Positions 36,217-42,998 of a DNA stretch of 64,000 nucleotides are shown here, in pieces; position 1 is the first letter of the stretch; the number at the start of each line of letters is the position of its first letter. The notes under the pieces are model-generated. The model had not been told where the DNA came from. It made no database searches and was given only the letters and a program-made list of their open reading frames with translations. The translations under genes were made by a program, and so were the position numbers. Origin of the DNA: Arachidicoccus sp. BS20 (GTDB taxonomy: Bacteria; Bacteroidota; Bacteroidia; Chitinophagales; Chitinophagaceae); assembly GCF_001659705.1 (NCBI RefSeq), contig NZ_CP015971.1, forward strand, positions 2,046,001 to 2,110,000, in the 5' to 3' direction.

Positions 36217-37872
36217 ATGAGCAATGAATCTCCATTAGAAAAAATAAAAAAGAACAGCAAAGGTTTACGCGGCACTTTGGTCGAAAGCCTGAATGATGAA
36301 TATACAGGCGCAATACGTGAAGACGACCAGGCGCTTGTAAAATTTCATGGAATGTATTTGCAAGACGACCGTGACAGGCGCGAACAACGCGCCGAGAAAA
36401 AGCTCGACCGTTTGTGGTCTTTCATGTTACGATTGCGGTTGCCCGGCGGTTTTCTCACGGCGGAACAATGGGAAAGCCTGCATCATATTGCGGGAAAATA
36501 TTCGACAGGCATTATTAAAATTACGACACGCCAAACGGTGCAACTGCACGGCATTTTAAAGCAAAATACAAAGCCTACGCACAAGGAATTTAATTTGATG
36601 AAACTCGATTCTATCGCGGCTTGCGGCGATGTAAACAGAAATGTTTTGGCAACCGCACATCCGAAGGCATCGCCTGTTCATCAGGAAGTTTTTGAAGCGG
36701 CGGACAAGTTGAGTGCACTGCTGAAACCCAAGACACGAGCGTATTACGAAATTTTCGTAGGCGAAGAAAAGATTTCGGAAAAAGTAGAAGAAGACCCTTT
36801 GTATCACGACAGTTATTTGCCGCGCAAATTCAAAATTGCGTTAGCAATTCCACCTTATAATGATGTGGATGTTTTTACAAATGATGTTGCGTTGATTGCG
36901 ATTGTCAAGAATAAAAAATTAATCGGTTACAATGTTGCTGCAGGCGGCGGCATGGGAACAACGCACGGTAACAGCGCGACTTATCCGCGCCTGGCATCTA
37001 TGCTTGGTTATATCGATAAAAAAGATTTGGATAAAGTGGTTTATGAAATTGCCACAACGCAGCGTGACTTCGGAAATCGTGAAGACAGAAAGTTGTCGCG
37101 ATTGAAATATACAGTTGATAGATTGGGTTTGAATGTGTTTAAAGCAGAAGTGGAAAAGCGTACGGGCATTACGTTTCAGCCTGCAAAGCCTTATAAATTT
37201 ACACACAGAATTGACGATTTCGGCTGGGCAAAAAATCATGAAAATAAATGGTATTACACCGCTTTTGTGGAAACAGGAAGAGTATATGACGGCGACAATG
37301 TTTCTTTCAAACAAGCGTTTTTGGAAATAGCCGAAGCGCGTAAAGCCAACTTCCGTTTTACGGCAAATCAAAACATTATCATAAGCGATGTTGAAGGAAA
37401 AGATAAGGCTTGGGTTGATGAGATTTTGACAAAATACGGCGTTGTTAAAGCAACGGAAAACGCATCTTTAATTCGCAAAGAATCCATTGCTTGTGTCGCG
37501 TTAAACACTTGTCCGCTGGCACTTGCGGAAGGTCAAAGATATTTGCCTTCGTTGATTGATAAAGTTGATACACTTATCAACAAACATCAATTAAACAATC
37601 AAAATATTTCTATTCGCATGACGGGTTGTCCAAATGGTTGCGCGCGACCTTACGCTGCGGAAATAGGTTTTGTAGGCACGGCTTCCGGGCATTATAATTT
37701 GATGCTTGGCGCAGACAGCATCGGCGAAAGACTGAACAAAATTTATAAAGAGAGTTTGGACGAAGAAAGCATTTTAAGTGAGTTGGATAATTTGCTTGGA
37801 AGCTATGCTTCGCAGAAAAATGCGCAAGAAAGTTTCGGGGATTTTGTGGTAAGAAAAGGCATTGTTAATTAA
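36217..37872 (+). CDS. cysI: Sulfite reductase hemoprotein beta-component
   Basis: 551 residues with two ferredoxin-like half domains and the duplicated nitrite/sulfite reductase fold. The siroheme-4Fe4S ligands are Cys426, Cys432 (CVALNTC), Cys471 and Cys475 (TGCPNGC), all present. Arg and Lys residues near KITTRQTVQLHG bind sulfite. Reduces sulfite to sulfide with six electrons from CysJ. Its length is shorter than E. coli CysI (570) but complete. The following fusion gene starts three bases behind. Confidence 0.95.
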   Translation: MSNESPLEKIKKNSKGLRGTLVESLNDEYTGAIREDDQALVKFHGMYLQDDRDRREQRAEKKLDRLWSFMLRLRLPGGFLTAEQWESLHHIAGKYSTGIIKITTRQTVQLHGILKQNTKPTHKEFNLMKLDSIAACGDVNRNVLATAHPKASPVHQEVFEAADKLSALLKPKTRAYYEIFVGEEKISEKVEEDPLYHDSYLPRKFKIALAIPPYNDVDVFTNDVALIAIVKNKKLIGYNVAAGGGMGTTHGNSATYPRLASMLGYIDKKDLDKVVYEIATTQRDFGNREDRKLSRLKYTVDRLGLNVFKAEVEKRTGITFQPAKPYKFTHRIDDFGWAKNHENKWYYTAFVETGRVYDGDNVSFKQAFLEIAEARKANFRFTANQNIIISDVEGKDKAWVDEILTKYGVVKATENASLIRKESIACVALNTCPLALAEGQRYLPSLIDKVDTLINKHQLNNQNISIRMTGCPNGCARPYAAEIGFVGTASGHYNLMLGADSIGERLNKIYKESLDEESILSELDNLLGSYASQKNAQESFGDFVVRKGIVN

Positions 37873-37890
37873 GAATGAATAATTATAAAT
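37866..37890. repeat. AT-rich repeat across the cysI stop and the next start
   Basis: TTAATTAAGAATGAATAATT resembles the block after cysD (AATGAATAATTAAAAATTAAGAAT at about 32141-32164, quoted in two parts: AATGAATAATTAAAA and ATTAAGAAT). The annotated ATG of the fusion gene falls in it. Confidence 0.45.
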
Positions 37891-39428
37891 GCGTGTCTAA
37901 CACAACAACTAAACATATCGTTCAACCAACAACAAATCCGTTGTTCCCCATTTTCTTAAAATTGGAGCAATTGCATTTACTGTTGATTGGCGCCGGAAAT
38001 GTAGGCGTGGAGAAGCTTTCAGCCGTTTTGTCCAACGCGCCGGAAACGAAAGTTACTGTTGTCGCAAAAAAGGTAAATGAAGATTTTAAGCAATTATTCA
38101 GCAATAAAGAAAATATCCAAATCGTTGAAAAGCCTTATGACAACAGTGATTTGAACAATTGTGATATTGCAATTATTGCCGTAAATAATATTGCTTTAGC
38201 GCAACAAATAAAAGCAGATGCGCAACAAAAAAATATTTTAGTAAACGTTGCCGACAAGCCAGCTCTGTGCGATTTTTATTTAGGCTCGATTGCTTCAAAA
38301 GGCAGCATTAAAGTTGCTATTTCTACCAATGGAAAATCGCCGACCGTCGCGAAGCGGTTAAAAGAAATTATTAATCAATCGTTGCCCGAAGAGTTGGAAA
38401 CTTCTTTGGACAATCTTCAGCAATTAAGAAAAAGCCTGAACGGAGATTTTCATTCCAAAGTGGAAAAGCTGAATGAGGTTACGCAAATTTTAATCAAACC
38501 GAAAGAAAAAGAAACCGTTCAAAAGCCGCTTGTGTTACGGGTTTCGTTTTGGAAGAAAGCCGGTTTATATGCAATGTCAGTTTTAGCAATTATGTTGTTC
38601 GGCTATTGGTTATTCGGTTTTGTTTTACCTGTTCATTGGATTGATAATAGCTTTCATTATCTGTCAAACAGTTTAGATACAAATTTCTTTTGGATGTTCG
38701 CGGCAGGCTTTCTTGCACAGTTAGTCGATGGCGCCATGGGTATGGGTTACGGCGTATTATCTACCACTTTGTTATCAAGTATTTCCGGTATTCAGATTGC
38801 GGGTATCAGCAGCAGCGTTCACATGGCAGAAATGTTTTCCGTAGGTACGGCAGGCATCAGCCACTATAAATATAAACACGTCAATAAAAGATTGTGGGTA
38901 GCATTGGTTATCCCGGGTGCAGTAGGCGCGGTGCTTGGCGCAATATTTATCGGCACATTGGGCAAGACTTTCGGTGCGTATTCAAAGCCTCTTGTTGCAG
39001 CTTATACTTTTTATTTAGGGTTTAAAATCCTGAAAAAAGCATTTAAAAATTTACGGATGCAACGGCAGAGAAAATTAATCAACGTCCGTCCTGTTGCATT
39101 CGTCGGCGGTTTTTTGGATGCGTTTGGCGGCGGCTGGGGACCGCTTGTTACAAGCACTTTAATCTCCGGTGGGCGCGACCCGTTATACACTATCGGTTCA
39201 TCTACCTTTACAAAATTCTTTACTTCTATTGCAAGCACCGCAACATTCATTATCGTATTTCATCAAATGCACTTTCAGATAATTGCGGGATTGATTTTCG
39301 GCGGAATGATTGCTGCACCTATTGCCGCAAAACTATCGGGAAAATTTCCTTTAAAAACCATGTTTATTTGTGTGGGCATTCTGGTAATGCTTTGCAGTCT
39401 GCGCAATATTTTCGCTGCCTTTTTGTAA
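37875..39428 (+). CDS. Fusion of siroheme synthase N-terminal (Met8/CysG-like) domain with TSUP-family transporter
   Basis: 517 residues. Residues about 20-215 are the precorrin-2 dehydrogenase/sirohydrochlorin ferrochelatase domain: LLLIGAGNVGVEKLSAVL, the NVADKP motif that holds the catalytic Asp, and VAISTNGKSPTVAKRLKE. From about 225 on is a TauE/SafE (TSUP) membrane protein with about eight helices and the FLAQLVDGAMGMGYGVLST and GGFLDAFGGGWGPLVTS repeats. It would finish siroheme for CysI and move sulfite, sulfate or another sulfur anion. The first codons (ATGAATAATTATAAATG) resemble a dispersed repeat; a GTG at 37893 is an alternative start. Confidence 0.9.
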   Translation: MNNYKCVSNTTTKHIVQPTTNPLFPIFLKLEQLHLLLIGAGNVGVEKLSAVLSNAPETKVTVVAKKVNEDFKQLFSNKENIQIVEKPYDNSDLNNCDIAIIAVNNIALAQQIKADAQQKNILVNVADKPALCDFYLGSIASKGSIKVAISTNGKSPTVAKRLKEIINQSLPEELETSLDNLQQLRKSLNGDFHSKVEKLNEVTQILIKPKEKETVQKPLVLRVSFWKKAGLYAMSVLAIMLFGYWLFGFVLPVHWIDNSFHYLSNSLDTNFFWMFAAGFLAQLVDGAMGMGYGVLSTTLLSSISGIQIAGISSSVHMAEMFSVGTAGISHYKYKHVNKRLWVALVIPGAVGAVLGAIFIGTLGKTFGAYSKPLVAAYTFYLGFKILKKAFKNLRMQRQRKLINVRPVAFVGGFLDAFGGGWGPLVTSTLISGGRDPLYTIGSSTFTKFFTSIASTATFIIVFHQMHFQIIAGLIFGGMIAAPIAAKLSGKFPLKTMFICVGILVMLCSLRNIFAAFL

Positions 39429-39438
39429 AAATAATTTG

Positions 39439-40578
39439 TTACAAACGCTGCTTTAATCGTACAACCATTTCATTTTTCCAGCTTGCAAAATCGCCTTCAA
39501 GTATATGTTTTCTTGCTTCGCCTACCAACCATAAATAAAAAGCAAGATTATGTATGCTCGCCAACTGTAAACCCAACAATTCCTGACTTACAAATAAATG
39601 GCGGAGATATGCTTTTGAATAATAATTGCTCGTTTCGCATACAAAACCATCATCAATCGGCGAAAAATCGGTTGCCCATTTTTTATTTTTAATATTGATA
39701 ACGCCTTGCGATGTAAACAACATTCCGTTGCGACCATTGCGCGTAGGCATCACACAATCAAACATATCCACGCCGAGTGAAATACCTTCGAGAATATTCC
39801 ATGGTGTGCCCACACCCATTAAATAACGCGGTTTAGCCTGCGGCAAAATATCGCAGCAAAGCGCTGTAAACTCATACATTACATCTTCCGGCTCTCCTAC
39901 GCTCAAACCGCCGATAGCATTGCCCACAGCATTTTTAGAAGCAATATATTCCGCCGAAGCCGTGCGCAAATCTTTAAACGTATTGCCCTGAACAATCGGG
40001 AAAAGGTTCTGCGTATAACCGTATTTGCCTTCGGTTTCGTTTACTCGTGCAACGCATCTGTCGAGCCAGCGATGCGTAAGTTCCATGCTTTTTTTCGCAT
40101 AAATATATTCGCAACCTGCAGGCGGACACTCATCAAAAGCCATAATAATATCTGCACCGATGCTGCGCTCAATATCCATTACTTTTTCGGGAGAAAATAA
40201 ATGTCGGCTGCCATCGATGTGCGATTGAAAAATCACGCCTTCTTCTTTAATTTTTCTTGTTCCTGAAAGAGAAAAAACTTGATAACCACCGCTATCCGTA
40301 AGAATCGGCTTGTCCCAACCATTGAACTTATGCAAACCGCCGGCTTGTTCCAAAACGTCCGTTCCGGGACGCAGGTATAAATGATACGTGTTGCCAAGAA
40401 TAATTTGCGCAGCTACAATACTTTTCAGCTGTTGCTGGTTTACAGCTTTCACACTGCCTACGGTGCCTACGGGCATAAAAATAGGTGTAAGAATTTCGCC
40501 GTGGTCTGTGGTAATTTTTCCTGCGCGGGCTTTTGTATGATTGTCTTTTGAGCGGAGAGAAAATTGCAATGCTGCCAT
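39439..40578 (-). CDS. tgt: tRNA-guanine(34) transglycosylase
   Basis: 379 residues of the queuine tRNA-ribosyltransferase TIM barrel. Nucleophile region LTDSGGYQVFSLSG (about 95-108), FDCVMPTRNGRNGMLFTSQG with the second Asp and the dimerisation/zinc region. The usual CxCxxC zinc cysteines are replaced: the C-terminal part shows VCETSNYYSKAYLRHLF with only one Cys, as in many Bacteroidota. Exchanges G34 for preQ1 in tRNA-Asp, Asn, His and Tyr; note that the tRNA-His with GTG anticodon in this window is a substrate. Confidence 0.94.
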   Translation of the reverse strand: MAALQFSLRSKDNHTKARAGKITTDHGEILTPIFMPVGTVGSVKAVNQQQLKSIVAAQIILGNTYHLYLRPGTDVLEQAGGLHKFNGWDKPILTDSGGYQVFSLSGTRKIKEEGVIFQSHIDGSRHLFSPEKVMDIERSIGADIIMAFDECPPAGCEYIYAKKSMELTHRWLDRCVARVNETEGKYGYTQNLFPIVQGNTFKDLRTASAEYIASKNAVGNAIGGLSVGEPEDVMYEFTALCCDILPQAKPRYLMGVGTPWNILEGISLGVDMFDCVMPTRNGRNGMLFTSQGVINIKNKKWATDFSPIDDGFVCETSNYYSKAYLRHLFVSQELLGLQLASIHNLAFYLWLVGEARKHILEGDFASWKNEMVVRLKQRL

Positions 40579-40677
40579 TGGGCAAAGGTAAATGAAATTG
40601 GTTGTAAAAGAAGTTGGCGTAAAAACCGGGTGTGATTCGTAGGCAAATTGTTTTGCCCAACAAAGCCATTTAAAAAG

Positions 40678-40932
40678 CTATAATTTATAGATAATTACTG
40701 CAAGAATATAAATACAGGTAATGAGGAAAATTCCTCTTGCCGTTTTATCGATTTTACGATTGATGTAAATAGTAAAAAGCACTACATTCAACATCAGCGA
40801 AATGCTGGAAACTGCCGTCAGCAGCGATTTATTGTCAAATAGTGCATGAAAATATTCGGAAAAAGAAAAAGTAGGAAAAAACTTGACATAATAAAATAAC
40901 AACACGCCGATAACCGGTGCAACCAATCCCAA
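40678..40932 (-). CDS. Small membrane protein downstream of surE
   Basis: At least 84 residues with three predicted membrane helices (about 3-18, 36-54 and 64-82; IFLITCIYILAVIIYKL at the end). The only conventional start near the N-terminus is TTG at 40932, which would begin inside the first helix. The frame remains open upstream to a TAA near 41000 and reads KNFISIFAKDNLKTGVLLGL, a natural N-terminus for such a protein, overlapping the surE 3' end. The true start may thus be a rare codon overlapping surE. Function unknown; in related genomes a protein like this follows surE and precedes lipid A genes. Confidence 0.65.
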   Translation of the reverse strand: MGLVAPVIGVLLFYYVKFFPTFSFSEYFHALFDNKSLLTAVSSISLMLNVVLFTIYINRKIDKTARGIFLITCIYILAVIIYKL

Positions 40933-40951
40933 CAGTACGCCCGTTTTCAGA

Positions 40952-41755
40952 TTATCTTTTGCGAATATCGAAATGAAGTTTTTTATCCAGCTCAGTTTTT
41001 AATTTGTAATTAGTCAGGTCGAACTGTACAGGCACCACGCTTACATAATTATTTTCCAGCGCCCACACGTCCGTATCTTTTTTCTTATCAAAGCTAACAA
41101 ATTCTCCCGCGAGCCAATAATAATTTTTTCCTGCCGGGTCGATGCGTTCTTCAAAATCTTCCTGATGCTTGGCATAAGCTTGCCTGCATACTTTTACACC
41201 TTTGATTAATTCAAGCGGAATGGCGGGAATATTGACATTCAAACAAAAATGCTTATCCAATTTTTTACCCAGCAATTCATTGACCAAAAGACGTACATAA
41301 TATTTAGCTGCGGAAAAATCGGCTTCCACACTATGGTCGAGCAAACTAAACCCGATACTCGGAATGCCTTCAATACTCGCTTCCAGCGCCGCTGACATAG
41401 TACCGGAATAAATCACATTGATAGAATGATTGGCTCCATGATTAATTCCACTTAAACAAATCTCCGGTTTTTTATGCAGCACTTTATCCGCCGCGAGTTT
41501 CACACAATCAACAGGTGTACCGGAACATTGGTAACTTTCAATACCGTCAAAAACGTCCACTTTTGTCAAGCGCAACGGCTGTCCGATGGTAATAGCGTGT
41601 CCCATACCACTTTGGGCTTTGTCCGGTGCTACTACCACAATTTTTCCCAGTCCACGCACCGCCTCTACCAATGCGCGAATGCCCGGCGCCAAAATGCCAT
41701 CGTCATTCACGATTAATATTACAGGCTCTTTTTCTTTTTTCTTTCCTTTCGACAT
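40952..41755 (-). CDS. surE: 5'/3'-nucleotidase SurE
   Basis: 267 residues from ATG 41755 (a TTG at 41770 would add five). ILIVNDDGILAPGI holds the metal-binding Asp-Asp, SGTPVDCVKLA, and SGINHGANHSINVIYSGTM are family signatures. Dephosphorylates nucleoside monophosphates under stress. Cytoplasmic. Followed by the small membrane protein. Confidence 0.95.
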   Translation of the reverse strand: MSKGKKKEKEPVILIVNDDGILAPGIRALVEAVRGLGKIVVVAPDKAQSGMGHAITIGQPLRLTKVDVFDGIESYQCSGTPVDCVKLAADKVLHKKPEICLSGINHGANHSINVIYSGTMSAALEASIEGIPSIGFSLLDHSVEADFSAAKYYVRLLVNELLGKKLDKHFCLNVNIPAIPLELIKGVKVCRQAYAKHQEDFEERIDPAGKNYYWLAGEFVSFDKKKDTDVWALENNYVSVVPVQFDLTNYKLKTELDKKLHFDIRKR

Positions 41756-41824
41756 AACTTCCGGTAACAAACTAAGTTAATTTTTAAGTTACTTGGTGTA
41801 AAGCAAGCGTTATGTTTTTGACAA

Positions 41825-41974
41825 TTATTCTTTCTTGCCAAAAATCTGGTCAACAGCCCCGCTAAGCATCGGGAATTTTTCTTTTACAAAATCGATAACT
41901 ACTTCAACGGACTTTTCTGCCTGTTCAGGCGAAAGATTTGCTTGTTCTACTAACTTATTTACTAATTCTTGCAT
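41825..41974 (-). CDS. 49-residue helical protein
   Basis: From ATG 41974: MQELVNKLVEQANLSPEQAE and so on, an amphipathic, two-helix protein ending in GAVDQIFGKKE. A longer frame from 42013 would run through the terminator of the previous gene and is unlikely. Similar short proteins with an SPEQAEK motif exist in Bacteroidota with no known function. It is situated between the DksA-like gene terminator and surE, which suggests its own promoter. Confidence 0.65.
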   Translation of the reverse strand: MQELVNKLVEQANLSPEQAEKSVEVVIDFVKEKFPMLSGAVDQIFGKKE

Positions 41975-41986
41975 AAAATTTTTGCT

Positions 41987-42021
41987 AAAAAAAGCAGCCG
42001 AAAAATAATTCAACTGCTTTT
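41987..42021 (-). terminator. Terminator of the ileS-traR transcript
   Basis: On the minus strand AAAAGCAG ... CTGCTTTT with a 16-base loop, followed by a T tract. 26 bases after the DksA/TraR stop. Confidence 0.7.
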
Positions 42022-42046
42022 GGGGTTAAAAAGATAATTGAATTTT

Positions 42047-42994
42047 TTACTCTTTGGATTGTACCAGCCCCAACTTTGCTTCCAGACTGAGTGTCGCATG
42101 AGGTACGGCACGCAAGCGGGCTTTGTCAATCAATTTCCCTGTAACGCGGCAAATGCCATACGTTTTATTTTCGATGCGCATCAATGCTTTTTTCAGGTTG
42201 TCGATGAAAGAAATCTGGCGGCTCATCATCTGGCTCATTTGTTCGCGTTCCATGCTTACAGTACCGTCTTCCATTGTCATATAACGACCTTCCACATCAC
42301 TACCCATATCGTCTTTGCGGGTAATAATACCTTGCAAATAAGCGACCTCTCGTGAAGCGTCTTCCAACTTTTTATTGATTAAAGCTCTGAATTCCTCCAG
42401 TTCTGCATCAGAGTAGCGCAATACCGGTCCATTATCGCTGCCACTTACCGAGCGCTCTTCCAACGGCTGATAACCCGGAGAATAAGGCTTGCTCGTTTTT
42501 ACACTTGTTTTAGGCACTTTTACTTCTTTAAAAGGAACTTCTTTTTTCTTTTCTGGTTTTTTTATTGCCACAGATGAAATGTTTTCTTTTTTTACGGATT
42601 TTGTTTCTTTTTTCTTTTCTACTATGGCTTTTGCTTTGGGTACCGCAACCGGCTTTTTTGCAGGAGCAACAACTTTTTTTACCGCTTCCTTTTTAAGGGG
42701 AATCGATTTTTTTACAATCGTTTTTTTCGCAACCTGCTTTTTTGCAACCTGCTTTTTTGCAACTACCGCTTTCTTTTGCACAGGCGCAACTTTTTTAGCA
42801 GCTACCTTTTTAACGGAAACGGCTTTTTTCACAACCGCTTTTTTAGCAGGCGCAATTTTTTTTGCCGGAGCCGGTTTTTTCGTAACAACGGCTTTTTTCG
42901 CAACCGGCTTAGCTGCTTTCTTAGGTGCGGGTTTAACTGCTTTTTTGACAGTCTTTACCGGCTTCTTAGTGGCAATCTTCTTTTTTGTAGCCAT
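42047..42994 (-). CDS. TraR/DksA-type regulator with long Lys/Ala/Pro-rich histone H1-like N-terminus
   Basis: 315 residues from ATG 42994, four bases after the ileS stop (GTG 43018 would overlap ileS). Residues 1 to about 165 are low-complexity repeats of the KKAVVKK / PAKK type, like eukaryotic H1 tails and bacterial Hc1/AlgP. The last 125 residues are DksA/TraR-like: coiled coil RYSDAELEEFRALINKKLED and the end YGICRVTGKLIDKARLRAVP. Of the four zinc Cys only one is left (C in GICRV), common in Bacteroidota members. Probably binds RNA polymerase or DNA; co-transcribed with ileS. Confidence 0.85.
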   Translation of the reverse strand: MATKKKIATKKPVKTVKKAVKPAPKKAAKPVAKKAVVTKKPAPAKKIAPAKKAVVKKAVSVKKVAAKKVAPVQKKAVVAKKQVAKKQVAKKTIVKKSIPLKKEAVKKVVAPAKKPVAVPKAKAIVEKKKETKSVKKENISSVAIKKPEKKKEVPFKEVKVPKTSVKTSKPYSPGYQPLEERSVSGSDNGPVLRYSDAELEEFRALINKKLEDASREVAYLQGIITRKDDMGSDVEGRYMTMEDGTVSMEREQMSQMMSRQISFIDNLKKALMRIENKTYGICRVTGKLIDKARLRAVPHATLSLEAKLGLVQSKE

Positions 42995-42998
42995 AGAC

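Noticed and set aside
39439-40578. tgt as inactive because zinc Cys are missing
   Set aside because: Loss of the zinc site is common in Bacteroidota Tgt and the catalytic Asp regions are intact.
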